Positions 11,147 to 20,617 of a DNA stretch of 64,000 nucleotides are shown piece by piece. The notes beneath the pieces were generated by a model, which was not told where the DNA came from, searched no databases, and saw only the letters and a list, made by a program, of their open reading frames with translations. A program made the translations under genes and the position numbers. The stretch is from Allobosea sp. (GTDB lineage: Bacteria; Pseudomonadota; Alphaproteobacteria; Rhizobiales; Kaistiaceae). Positions within the stretch are counted from its first letter, which is position 1; every line of letters starts with the position of its first letter. The stretch lies in contig JAFKFV010000015.1 of assembly GCA_017307955.1 (NCBI GenBank), positions 186,001-250,000 on the forward strand, read 5' to 3'.

Positions 11147-11734
11147 CTAGAGCCGCGCGATCTTCTGCCGGACCTTGGCGAGATAGCGCGCCCGGCTCTC
11201 GGGCGTCGACGAATCCATCCTGTAATGCGCCATGTAGCTGGTGCGGCAGAGCGGATGGCAGAGCGGGCGGATGCCGCGCAGCAGCGTGCGACGGCCGGGC
11301 TCGCCCACCCATTTCGAAAGCCACCAGGTCGCGCCGCAGGTCGTCACCACGGCGATGCGACGGATATGCTGCATGTTCGGGCGGATGCCCTGGCTCTCCG
11401 TCGGCATCAGGAAGGTGACATGCGGCACCCAGACGCGGTCGAGCCAGCCCTTCAGGATCGCCGGTAATCCGAACCACCAGGTCGGATAGACGAAGACCAG
11501 CATCTCGCACCACTTGATATGCGCGATCTGGTCGGCGACCGGCAATTCGTTGACGCCGGGATCGTGGTAGCGCCGCCGCTCCTCGGCATCCATCACCGGG
11601 TTGAAGCCGATGGCGTTGAGATCGACGAGCCGCACCTCGTGGCCGCTCGCCCTAAGCGTCTCCGTCACCGTGTCGCGCAGCGCGGCACCGAAGCTCTCCG
11701 GTACCGGATGGGCAAAGACCACGAGCGCGCGCAT
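11147..11734 (-). CDS. NAD(P)H-dependent flavodoxin-fold oxidoreductase, copy A
   Basis: A 195-residue member of the Flavodoxin_2/NQO1-like family, which uses FMN or FAD to pass electrons from NAD(P)H to quinones or other acceptors. The N-terminal phosphate loop is ALVVFAHPVPESF; NAIGFNPVMDAEE and the family hallmark YPTWWFGLPAILKGWLDRVW follow. The start is ATG 11734, one base after the stop of the paralogue, so translation is probably coupled. An upstream in-frame start 12 codons earlier would overlap that gene. It is the last gene of the operon running from 17818. Its actual partner, possibly the FAD oxidase or a flavin-dependent step, is unknown. Confidence 0.85.
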   Translation of the reverse strand: MRALVVFAHPVPESFGAALRDTVTETLRASGHEVRLVDLNAIGFNPVMDAEERRRYHDPGVNELPVADQIAHIKWCEMLVFVYPTWWFGLPAILKGWLDRVWVPHVTFLMPTESQGIRPNMQHIRRIAVVTTCGATWWLSKWVGEPGRRTLLRGIRPLCHPLCRTSYMAHYRMDSSTPESRARYLAKVRQKIARL

Positions 11735-11735
11735 C

Positions 11736-12317
11736 TCAGAACCGGTCCATCGCCGCGCCGACCTTCGCAAGGAAGGCGGAGCGCGTCGCGTCCGTCGAGC
11801 GGTTCATGTCGTAATGGGCGAGATAGTCGACCGGCGCCAATGGCTTGATCTGCGCGCGCAGCACGCGCTTGACGATCTTCCTCGGCGGATCGCCGACGCC
11901 GAGCGCCCGCCAGCGCGCGCCGCCATAGGTCACCACCGCCGTCAGCTTGGTGATGTTGTGGAGCGACGGCTTCACCTTGCCGTTCTCCATGCGGAAGGAG
12001 ACGCCGGGCAGGAAGACGCGGTCGAAGAAGCCCTTGAGGATCGCCGGCAGGCCGAAATTCCAGACGGGATGCACGAGGACCAGCGCCTCGGCGGCGAGAA
12101 CGCGCTCAACATAGGGCGCGACATTGCGGCGGTTCACGCCGAGGTCGTGATAATGCAGCCGCTCCTCGCGCGAGAGGACGGGATTGAACCCCTCCGCATA
12201 GAGGTCGCAATCGTCGACGGCGTGCCCGGCCCTGCGGAGGCGCTCGACGACGGTCGCATGTAGCGCCGCCTGGAAGCTGGTCTCGACCGGATGGGCAAAG
12301 AGCACGAGCACGCGCAT
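11736..12317 (-). CDS. NAD(P)H-dependent flavodoxin-fold oxidoreductase, copy B
   Basis: A 193-residue paralogue of the neighbour at 11147, with VLVLFAHPVETSF, DLYAEGFNPVLSREE and HPVWNFGLPAILKGFFDRVF. The differing residues around the substrate side (YPTWW against HPVWN) suggest different acceptors. It lies 14 bases after the FAD oxidase gene and one base before copy A, within the seven-gene minus-strand operon. The family includes quinone reductases, the KefF-type regulatory subunit and drug-modulator proteins. No cation channel gene is adjacent, which argues against a KefF role. Confidence 0.85.
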   Translation of the reverse strand: MRVLVLFAHPVETSFQAALHATVVERLRRAGHAVDDCDLYAEGFNPVLSREERLHYHDLGVNRRNVAPYVERVLAAEALVLVHPVWNFGLPAILKGFFDRVFLPGVSFRMENGKVKPSLHNITKLTAVVTYGGARWRALGVGDPPRKIVKRVLRAQIKPLAPVDYLAHYDMNRSTDATRSAFLAKVGAAMDRF

Positions 12318-12331
12318 CGCGTTCGTCCGCC

Positions 12332-13747
12332 TTACGAGGCCGCCTTGAGGCCGGGGAAGAGATAGGTCTTCTGCGCCGAGAAATCGAAGCTCGGATCCTC
12401 GAAGGCGATCATCTTGCCGGGATTGAGCAGCCCCTTCGGATCGGCCTCGTGCTTGAAGGCGAGCTGCACGGCATCGGTCTGCTTCATGCCGCCCTCCTCC
12501 AGCGTGTAGCGATGCGGATTGAAGACGGGGCAGCCATTCTCCTCATGCATGCGGATGATCTCCTCCAGGCGCGCCTCGGTCGTGTAGCGCACCATCGGCA
12601 GCCCCATCGGCGTGATCTTGCCGTCGAAGCGCACGAATTCGAGATGGCCGGGAACCTCGTCGCCGAGCAGCCTGGTCATGCGCTCGATCTTCGAAAGATG
12701 GCCGGGCACCGGATACATGGTCTGCAGATAGGTGATCGCCGGATCGATGCGGAGGCCGCGCAGCGTGGTGTGGTTCCAGGCGAGCTCGAAATTCGGCGGG
12801 ATGCCCTTGAGATCGCCCGCCGTGTCGGAGCGGAAGACGACATCGCCCTTCTCGCGCTGCGTGAGCGCCAGGAAAGCGTCCAGAGATTGCGGCGCGACCA
12901 TCAGGATGGCGACCGACTGGCCCTTCTTCAGGAATTTCTGGTGGCGGAGGAAATAGGTCTCCGGCGCCGGGGCGGCGACCGTGGCGATCTCCTTCAGCAG
13001 GAGACCATCCGAATTGCCGAGCAGATCGGCATAGCGCACCGCCGCCATGTAGTCGTCGAAGCCGACGATGACGTCGACCCAGTCATAGGCCGCGGTGAGC
13101 GGCATCTCGACTTCGGTGATGATGCCGTTGGTGCCATAGGCATGCATCACCTTGTGCAGTTCCCAGCCGGTGAGCTCCAGCACCCGCGGCTCGGCCTCCA
13201 TGGTGACGACGCGCAGGCGCAGGACATTGCCGAGATCGCGGAGGCCGCCCCAGCGGATCGAGCCGACGCCGCCCGAGCCGCCCGCGACGAAGCCGCCGAT
13301 GGTCGCCGTGTTGGCCGTCGAAGGGTGGAGGCGCAGCTCCTGGCCGGAATGGGCGCGGGTCTGGCGGTCGAGATCGGCCATGATCACGCCCGGCTCGGCG
13401 ACGACGCGGCCGGGATGGATCGCCTTCACCTTGTTCATCGCCGCGAGATTGAGAATGAGCCCGCGCGACAGCGGCATCGCCTGGCCGTAATTGCCGGTGC
13501 CCGCGCCGCGCGGCGTCACCGGAACCTCGTGGCGGAAGGCGGCGGCGAGGATGCGGATGACCTCCGCCTCGTCCTTCGGCGTCGCGACGAGATCCCCGGT
13601 CACGTCGTCGAGCTGCGCCTTCAGGACCGGCGAATACCAGAAGAAGTCGCGGCTCTTCTGCTTCACCAGCGCCGGATTGTCCTCGAGCTCGATGCCGTCG
13701 AGGTCGCGCTTCAGCGCATCGAGATCGAAAGAGAAGCTGCGGGCCAT
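12332..13747 (-). CDS. FAD-binding oxidase, GlcD/vanillyl-alcohol-oxidase type
   Basis: A cytoplasmic flavoprotein of 471 residues. The FAD-binding PCMH domain (about 55-230) shows VTPRGAGTGNYGQAMPLSRG, AEPGVIMADLDRQ, HPSTANTATIGGFVAGGSGG and AYGTNGIITEVEMPL. The C-terminal FAD-oxidase cap has FNPHRYTLEEGG and ends with ADPKGLLNPGKMIAFED. The family oxidises 2-hydroxy acids, lactate and aromatic alcohols. The substrate here is unknown, but the gene sits 3 bases after the deaminase and 14 before two NAD(P)H reductases. It therefore probably acts on the deaminated or ring-opened product of the same pathway. Confidence 0.85.
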   Translation of the reverse strand: MARSFSFDLDALKRDLDGIELEDNPALVKQKSRDFFWYSPVLKAQLDDVTGDLVATPKDEAEVIRILAAAFRHEVPVTPRGAGTGNYGQAMPLSRGLILNLAAMNKVKAIHPGRVVAEPGVIMADLDRQTRAHSGQELRLHPSTANTATIGGFVAGGSGGVGSIRWGGLRDLGNVLRLRVVTMEAEPRVLELTGWELHKVMHAYGTNGIITEVEMPLTAAYDWVDVIVGFDDYMAAVRYADLLGNSDGLLLKEIATVAAPAPETYFLRHQKFLKKGQSVAILMVAPQSLDAFLALTQREKGDVVFRSDTAGDLKGIPPNFELAWNHTTLRGLRIDPAITYLQTMYPVPGHLSKIERMTRLLGDEVPGHLEFVRFDGKITPMGLPMVRYTTEARLEEIIRMHEENGCPVFNPHRYTLEEGGMKQTDAVQLAFKHEADPKGLLNPGKMIAFEDPSFDFSAQKTYLFPGLKAAS

Positions 13748-13750
13748 CGC

Positions 13751-15070
13751 CTAGACTCCAAAGAGATGATCGAGTTCCCGATAATCGGGCAGCGTGCGGT
13801 CGATCGCCTTGCCCTGGCGCAAAACGGTCCGGTCGGATTGCGGGCGCGACAGGAGCTCGGTCCAGCTGCGCGCGCGGAAGAGGACGAGATCGGCGGGACC
13901 GCCGATGACGAGCCGCCCGACATCGGGCCGGCGCAGCTGCATTGCCGGCAGCGTCGTCACCACCTCGGGCGCGAGATCGACCGGATGATCGAGCTGCAGG
14001 ATGCGCACCGCCTCGCGGAACACCTCCATGACGTCGAGATCGCCATAGGCATAGAAGGGATCGCGCGTGTTGTCGGAGGCGACGGCGGCTGGAATGCCGC
14101 GGGCCCGCATCTCGTGCAGGAGCGTGACGCCGCGCCAGCGCGGCGTGCGGCCGCGATGGCGGTCCTGCAGATACATGTTGCACATCGGCAGCGAGACGAC
14201 CCCGATGCCGGCCTTCTCGACGAGATCGAGCGTGCGCTCCGCCTCGTCATCCGGCTGCCGCGCCAGCGAGCAGCAGTGGCCGACCGTCACCTGGCCCTCG
14301 AAATCATGGCGGATCGCCGCCTCGGCGATCGCCCTCAGCGAGCGGGCATTGGGATCGGCGGTCTCGTCGACATGGAGATCGATGTCGAGCCCGTTCTTCG
14401 AGGCCTCGAAGAACAGGCGGTCGAGCGCCTTGTCGAGGCCGTCGATCATGAAGGTGACGCCGCCGATGACGCCCTTCGCTTCAAGAAGCGTCTCGACCAG
14501 GCGCTTCACATAAGCGTCGTCGAAATAGAGATCGATCGGCATCAGCGCGACGGCCTGCAGGTCGATCCGCCCGGCCCAGGCCTCGCGCGCCTCGACGAAG
14601 GCCGGCCAGGAGGCCGGGAACTGCGGCGGCACGGAATCGATATGCGTGCGGATCAGCTTGGTGCCATGCGCATAGGCGCAGCGAAGCGCGAACTCCATCC
14701 GCGCGCGCACATCGGCTGTCGTCCAGTGCGCCTCGCGATCCGCCTCGACGGCGGCGAGCGCCCCCGGGAAGGTCCCGTCGGGATTGGCATGGCGCGGGAT
14801 GATGTGGCCCTTGTCGAGATGCGTGTGCATGTCGACGAAGCAGGGCCAGACCTGCCCCTTGTCGAGATCGAGCACCGGCACTTCGTCGGCGCCGAGGCTG
14901 CCCGGCGCGGCGATGGCGGCGATGGCCCCGTCCGCGACGAGGATATCGACCCGCGACAGGCCCTCGCCGGCATCGATGCCGATATCGCCGGGAAGAAGCA
15001 CGGCCGGGATGGTCGCATTGGCGAGGCGGTAGCGGGCCGCGGCGGGCGGCGTTGCGAAGGATGTCGTCAT
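13751..15070 (-). CDS. cytosine-deaminase-like amidohydrolase
   Basis: A 439-residue metal-dependent amidohydrolase of the CodA branch. Metal and active-site motifs are visible: FVDMHTHLDKGH (HxH), LHVDETADPNARS, VGHCCSLA (His) and VASDNTRDPFYAYG (Asp). Relatives hydrolyse cytosine, isoguanine, creatinine or similar cyclic amidines, releasing ammonia. It starts at ATG 15070, two bases after the permease stop, and is followed by the FAD oxidase 3 bases on. Cotranscription with an NMT1-type importer suggests that the imported compound is a pyrimidine-like ring. The exact substrate cannot be read from sequence. Confidence 0.85.
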   Translation of the reverse strand: MTTSFATPPAAARYRLANATIPAVLLPGDIGIDAGEGLSRVDILVADGAIAAIAAPGSLGADEVPVLDLDKGQVWPCFVDMHTHLDKGHIIPRHANPDGTFPGALAAVEADREAHWTTADVRARMEFALRCAYAHGTKLIRTHIDSVPPQFPASWPAFVEAREAWAGRIDLQAVALMPIDLYFDDAYVKRLVETLLEAKGVIGGVTFMIDGLDKALDRLFFEASKNGLDIDLHVDETADPNARSLRAIAEAAIRHDFEGQVTVGHCCSLARQPDDEAERTLDLVEKAGIGVVSLPMCNMYLQDRHRGRTPRWRGVTLLHEMRARGIPAAVASDNTRDPFYAYGDLDVMEVFREAVRILQLDHPVDLAPEVVTTLPAMQLRRPDVGRLVIGGPADLVLFRARSWTELLSRPQSDRTVLRQGKAIDRTLPDYRELDHLFGV

Positions 15071-15072
15071 GA

Positions 15073-15926
15073 TCAGTTCTCCCGCCGGATGGCGCTTTCA
15101 TGCCAGCGCCGCAGCAGGAGATGCGACACCAGGCTGGTGGCCCCGAAGATCGCCACGCCGGTGACGCAGAGCAGGATCAGCGCGGCGAACAGGCGGGGGA
15201 TGTTGAGGCGATACTGCGATTCGAGCAGGCGGAAGGCGAGGCCGGAGCCGGCCCCGGCCGAGCCCGCGGCGAACTCGGCCACCACCGCCGCGATCAGCGC
15301 GAGGCCGCCGGCGATCCTGAGGCCCGCGAGGAAATAGGGCAGCGCCGAGGGAAGCTTCAGCAGGAACAGCGTCTGCCAGCGCGAAGCGCCGTAGAGCTCG
15401 AAGAGGTTGAGCAGGTTGTGGTCGGTGCTCTTCAGCCCCTGCGTCGTGTTCGAGAGCACGGGGAAGAAGGCGACGATCCAGGCACAGATGAGGAGCGCCT
15501 GCTGGGTCGTCGAGGTGTAGATGAGGATGAGCGGCGCGATGGCGATGATCGGCGTCACCTGGAGGATGACCATATAGGGCGACAGCGCGACCTCGACCCA
15601 GCGCGAGGAGGCGAACAGGATCGCGATCAGCACGCCGCCGACGAGGGCGATCGCCAGCGCCTGGAAGGTGATCGACAGCGTCACCATGAGCGCCGGCCCG
15701 AGCACGCCCCAGTCGTTCACGAGCGACTGCGCGACGAGATCCGGCCCGGGCAGAATGTATTTCGGGACGTTGTAGGCCTTCACATACCAGGCCCAGAGGC
15801 CGATCAGCGCCGCCAGCATGACGAGCGGGATGACGACGCGCAGCAGCCGCTCATGCGAGACGCCGCCGCGCTCGGCGTTGCGCTCAGCGGCAAGCGCCGG
15901 CTCGGATGCGCTCTCGGGAATATCGG

Positions 15927-15930
<4 letters not shown>
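15073..15930 (-). CDS. ABC transporter permease, SsuC/ThiX type
   Basis: Inner-membrane permease (285 residues) of the nitrate/sulfonate/pyrimidine ABC family, with about six transmembrane segments starting at residue 33. The cytoplasmic coupling loop, which contacts the ATPase, lies around GLKSTDHNLLNLFELYGASRWQ (EAA-like motif) and KLPSALPYFLAGLRIA. ATG 15930 overlaps the ATPase stop by 4 bases (ATGA), so the two are translationally coupled. The deaminase gene starts 2 bases after this stop, tying transport directly to catabolism. Confidence 0.9.
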
Positions 15931-16838
<908 letters not shown>

Positions 16839-17818
16839 ACGAACTGCGTGTCATAGGCGGCGGAGACGTCGAGCCCGGCCTTGACCACGCCGGCCTTGAC
16901 CATCTTGTCGTAGAAGGACTTCACATGCTCGCCGGTCATGCAGCCGATGCCCTTTTCCAGCGCCTCGCCAGAATCGACGATGCCATATTCCTTCATCGTC
17001 TTGATCGAGAAGGCGATCTGGTCATCCGTCATCTCCGGATTGTCCTTCTTGATCGCCGCATTGGCCGCCGCGTTGTCTCCGTAGAGATAGTTGTACCAGC
17101 CGATGATCGAGGCCTCGACGAAACGCTTCACGACGTCGGGATTGGCCTTGAGATAGTCCTGCGTCGTCTCGATCAGCGTCGAATAGGTGTCGAAACCGGC
17201 ATCGGCGAGGAGGAAGAGCTTCGGCTTGAAGCCGCCCTGCCGTTCGATCTCGAAGGGCTCGGAGGTGATATAGCCCTGCTGCGCCGACTGCTTGTCGGCG
17301 AGGAACGGCGCGGGATTGAAGGTGTAGGGCTTGTACTGCTCGTCCCGGAAGCCGGGATAGGCCGACTTCATCCACTGGAAGAAGGAGACGAAGCCGTCCT
17401 TGCCCATGAAGATCGTCGGCAGCTTGGCAAGGTCGTCGAACTTCTCGATGCCCTGGTCGGGATGCGCGATGAGGACCTGCGGCTCCTTCTGGAAGATCGC
17501 CGCGACCTCGACCAGCGGCACGCCCTGCTCGACCGAGGAGAAGGGCTCCAGGAGATTGCCGGCCATGTAGAAATTGGCCTTGCCGGCGAGCAGCAGCGCG
17601 CGGTTGGCCGCCTGCGGTCCACCCTGCAGGATGGTGACCTTGAGGCCGTATTTCTCGTAGGTGCCGTCGACGACGGCCTGGTAGAAACCGCCATGCTCGG
17701 CCTGGGCCAGCCAGTTGGTGCCGAAGCTGACCTCGTCCAGCGCCGAGGCGCTGCCGGCCGCGAACAGAGCCACGACGCCGGCCGCGAGGCCGGCCATGCC
17801 GTTCCGGAACGATCTCAT

Positions 17819-18166
17819 CTGCTCTCCGCCTTCCCTCTCCACGCGGCGATCAGGCGCCGCCGATTCTTCCACGCCATCCCCCGACGGGGCGGTTCCGAAT
17901 GTGCCGGCCAGAGGCCGACCCGATGGTCGAACGTCGCAAGAGACATGCCATGGACGACATGCCGCGCATCGCCCGCTCGCGCCCCTGGCAGCGGGGACGG
18001 ACGCGACGGCCAATCTAGGGCAGGACCGCTGCACAGCATAGAGGCATCGCGGCACGATCGACCGCCGCGCAGGCAGGTCATGCCCAAATGCTGGGCTGAG
18101 AAGCGGCTTGTGCGGCAGGGGTCACCGTCGCAAGCTTCGCCGCACCGACCATCGAGGGCCTTTGCC
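17819..18166. promoter_or_regulatory. divergent control region, importer operon / RidA
   Basis: A 348-base non-coding gap between the start of the minus-strand importer operon (17818) and the plus-strand RidA gene (18167). Promoters for both must lie here, but no convincing -35/-10 pair or extended palindrome was recognised. The only regularity noted is CATGCCATGG near 17946, too short to interpret. The shared gap supports co-regulation of RidA with the operon. Confidence 0.4.
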
Positions 18167-18556
18167 GTGAACACGCCGCTGCTGCCGACCGCCATCCGTC
18201 CCCCCTTCGGCCGCTACAGCCATGGCGTCGCCGTCCCGGCCGGGAGCCGCTTCGTCTATACGTCGGGCCAACTCGGCATCCGACCGGACGACACCATCCC
18301 CGAGACCATCGAGGAACAGGCGGAGCTCTGCTTCGCCGCCATCGCGGCCATCCTCGCCGAGGGTGGCATGAGCATGAGCGATGTCGTGCGGCTGACGGCC
18401 TTCGTGACGAAACGCGAGGATATGCGCCGCTACATGGCCGTGCGCGACCGCCATGTCGGCGAGCCGCTGCCGGCCTCGACGCTCTACATCGTCTCCGGCT
18501 TCACGCGCCCAGAGTTCCTCGTCGAAGTCGAGGCGGTCGCCGCCCGCGCCGACTGA
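18167..18556 (+). CDS. RidA/YjgF/UK114 family protein
   Basis: A small (129-residue) cytoplasmic RidA-superfamily protein; members hydrolyse reactive enamine/imine intermediates or, like RutC, assist pyrimidine-ring catabolism. Visible are the N-terminal FGRYSHGVAVPAGSRFVYTSGQLG, the segment EEQAELCFAAIAAILAEGGM, and the C-terminal LVEVEAVAAR. The Arg expected near residue 105 for RidA proper is not at a clearly matching position (TLYIVSGFTRPEFLVEVEA), so it may belong to an Rid subgroup. GTG 18167 is preceded by GAGGG at about 9 bases. It is divergent from the deaminase operon, suggesting that it detoxifies an imine made there. Its 3' end overlaps the convergent LysR gene by 73 bases. Confidence 0.85.
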   Translation: MNTPLLPTAIRPPFGRYSHGVAVPAGSRFVYTSGQLGIRPDDTIPETIEEQAELCFAAIAAILAEGGMSMSDVVRLTAFVTKREDMRRYMAVRDRHVGEPLPASTLYIVSGFTRPEFLVEVEAVAARAD

Positions 18557-19431
18557 CCGGCCGCGACCAGCGCCTCGAAGGCGAAGGCCGCGGCCGTGCG
18601 GTGGCGCTCCTTGTGGCGGAGCATGCGGAAGGCGCGCGGCGGCAGCCGATAGGCGACCTCCGCCAGGGTGCCGGCGCCGATCATCGCCGCGGCTGCGGCG
18701 CGCGAGATCGCGGTCGCGGTGCCGCCGCTCGCCACCGCGGCGAGCACCGCCTCGTTGGAGGGAAGCGCGAGCACGACGTCGAGCGCCTCGATCGCGACGC
18801 CGGTCTCGCGGAGGCCCGCCGCGAAGGAGGCCCGCGTCCCCGAGCCCGGCTCGCGCAGGATCCACCGCGCGGCAAGGAGATCCGCGGCCGCGACCGGTCC
18901 CGCCGCCAGCGGATGGTCGGGCGCGACGACGATGACGAGCTGGTCCTCGGCGACCACCGGCGCGGCGAGCAGCTGCGAGGTGACCGGCCCCTCGACGAAG
19001 CCGAGATCGGCCTCGCCCTCGATCACCGCCGCGGCGACCGTCTCGGTATTGCCGATGACGAGATCGAGCGCGACGCCGGGATGCGCCTCGCGGAAGCGGA
19101 TCATGAAGGGCGGCAGGAAGTGGCCGGCGATGGTCTGGCTCGCCTGCAAGGCCAGCCGCCCGCGACGGAGCCCGCCGAGATCGGAGAGCAGCGCCTCGGC
19201 GCCCGCGGCCCGCGCCAGCACCGAACGCGCCTCCGGCAGGAAAAGGCGTCCGGCCTCGGTAAGTTCGATGCCCCGCCCGACGCGATGGAAGAGCTCCACG
19301 CCATAGGAGCCTTCGAGCGCCCGGATCGACGCGCTGACGGCCGATGGCGTGAGGCGCAGCGCCTCCGCCGCGCGGGTGAGATGCTCCCGCTCCGCGACCG
19401 CGAGGAAGATGCGAAGCTGCTCGAAGGTCAC
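18484..19431 (-). CDS. LysR-family transcriptional regulator, YeiE-like
   Basis: A 315-residue regulator with an N-terminal winged helix-turn-helix (TFEQLRIFLAVAEREHLTRA, then TPSAVSASIRALEGSYGVEL), followed by the inducer-binding domain. It is divergent from a YeiH-family exporter, the usual partner of YeiE/CbbR-like regulators, so control of that gene and of itself is likely. The start was taken as GTG 19431, which begins at the family-typical position. An ATG at 19473 would place 14 extra residues over a putative operator. The last 20 or so residues are encoded opposite the RidA gene and are unusual (STSTRNSGRVKPETM). Confidence 0.88.
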   Translation of the reverse strand: MTFEQLRIFLAVAEREHLTRAAEALRLTPSAVSASIRALEGSYGVELFHRVGRGIELTEAGRLFLPEARSVLARAAGAEALLSDLGGLRRGRLALQASQTIAGHFLPPFMIRFREAHPGVALDLVIGNTETVAAAVIEGEADLGFVEGPVTSQLLAAPVVAEDQLVIVVAPDHPLAAGPVAAADLLAARWILREPGSGTRASFAAGLRETGVAIEALDVVLALPSNEAVLAAVASGGTATAISRAAAAAMIGAGTLAEVAYRLPPRAFRMLRHKERHRTAAAFAFEALVAAGQSARAATASTSTRNSGRVKPETM

Positions 19432-19436
19432 GATTA

Positions 19437-19482
19437 TTCGATCCGTTTGGATGATTGGTGCGATATTTCGCAATGGATCGAA
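19437..19482. promoter_or_regulatory. inverted repeat, candidate LysR operator
   Basis: Perfect 8-base arms, TTCGATCC (19437-19444) and GGATCGAA (19475-19482), flank 30 AT-richer bases in the gap between the divergent LysR and YeiH genes. The position, just upstream of both starts, fits a LysR autoregulatory site. The wide spacing means two half-sites rather than one palindrome. Confidence 0.4.
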
Positions 19483-19535
19483 CTAAGGGCAAGGACGATC
19501 TTCACGGCGACACCAAAGAGCAATCCGGTTTCGCC

Positions 19536-20540
19536 ATGCCCCGCCTTCTCCGCACGATCATTCCCGGCGCCGCCCTCTGCCTCGCCGTCACGCTCGGCGC
19601 CTTCGCCCTTGGCGGCGCCGAGACCGCGCTTTTCGGCCGCGACTGGCTGGAGGCGCTCGTCCTTGCCATCCTGATCGGCGCGCTCATCCGCTCGCTGTGG
19701 ACACCGCCGGAGCGCTTCACCGCCGGCATCCGCTTCACGGCGCAATATCCCCTCGAACTGGCCATCCTGCTGCTGGGCGCCACGCTCGACACCAAGCTCG
19801 TCCTCGCCGCCGGCCTGCCGCTCGTCGCCGGCATCGCCGGTGTCGTCGCCCTCGCGATCGCGGCGAGCTACCTCGTCGGACGCGGCGTCGGGCTCAGCCA
19901 CCGCATGGCGCTGTTGGTCGCGGCAGGCAACTCGATCTGCGGCAATTCCGCCATCGCGGCCGTGGCGCCGGTGATCGGCGCCGACAGCGACGATGTCGCG
20001 GCCTCCATCGCTTTCACCGCGGTGCTCGGCGTCGCCACGGTGCTGCTCCTGCCCGTCCTCGCCGTGCTGCTCGGCCTCACCAATCTTCAGTTCGGCGTCG
20101 TCGCGGGGCTCACGGTCTATGCCGTGCCGCAGGTGATTGCCGCCACCGCCCCGGTCGCCTTCGCCAGCGTGCAGATGGGGACGCTCGTCAAGCTCTTGCG
20201 CGTGCTGATGCTGGGGCCGGTGATGGCCGCCATGGCACTCCTCGGCAAGGGCCGCGCCGACGGACGCATGAGCTTCACGCGCTTCGTGCCCTGGTTCCTG
20301 ATCGGCTTCGCCCTTGCCGCCGCCGCGCGCAGCGCCGGCCTCGTACCCGACGTGGCGATGGCGCCGATCCACGGTGCCACGACCCTCCTCACCGTCCTCT
20401 CCATGGCCGCGCTCGGGCTCGGCGTCGACATCCGCATGCTGCGCCGCGCGGGCGGACGGGTGGCACTGGCGGCGATGCTCTCCCTCATCGTGCTCGGCGC
20501 CATGAGCCTCGCGCTCGTCCACATGCTGGCCATTGCCTGA
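19536..20540 (+). CDS. YeiH-family putative sulfate/small-anion exporter
   Basis: Inner-membrane protein of 334 residues with about ten transmembrane helices, of the UPF0324/PSE family. Conserved parts are TIIPGAALCLAV at the N-terminus, YPLELAILLLGATLDT, GNSICGNSAIAAVAPVI (the core GxSICG-like motif) and LRVLMLGPVMA. Physiological substrates are poorly known; sulfate and other small anions have been proposed. The start is uncertain: ATG 19536 gives the family-length N-terminus, whereas ATG 19473 would add 21 polar residues and overlap the inverted repeat at 19475. Neither has a strong ribosome binding site. The divergent LysR neighbour is the expected regulator. Confidence 0.85.
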   Translation: MPRLLRTIIPGAALCLAVTLGAFALGGAETALFGRDWLEALVLAILIGALIRSLWTPPERFTAGIRFTAQYPLELAILLLGATLDTKLVLAAGLPLVAGIAGVVALAIAASYLVGRGVGLSHRMALLVAAGNSICGNSAIAAVAPVIGADSDDVAASIAFTAVLGVATVLLLPVLAVLLGLTNLQFGVVAGLTVYAVPQVIAATAPVAFASVQMGTLVKLLRVLMLGPVMAAMALLGKGRADGRMSFTRFVPWFLIGFALAAAARSAGLVPDVAMAPIHGATTLLTVLSMAALGLGVDIRMLRRAGGRVALAAMLSLIVLGAMSLALVHMLAIA

Positions 20541-20617
20541 GCGTCGATCTGGCCGCGATGTTGCATCGCCGCGGGACGCATGATCGTATCGCCGGCATTC
20601 AGGGACAGAGGTTGCAG

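Noticed and set aside
12449..15337. A 962-codon open frame on the plus strand across the deaminase and FAD oxidase genes
   Set aside because: It is antisense to two well-defined enzymes and rich in Arg/His/Asp/Glu low-complexity sequence, typical of GC-rich reverse frames.
17819..18055. N-terminal extension of the NMT1-type binding protein by 79 codons
   Set aside because: It would hide the signal peptide, which starts exactly at ATG 17818 behind GGAG.
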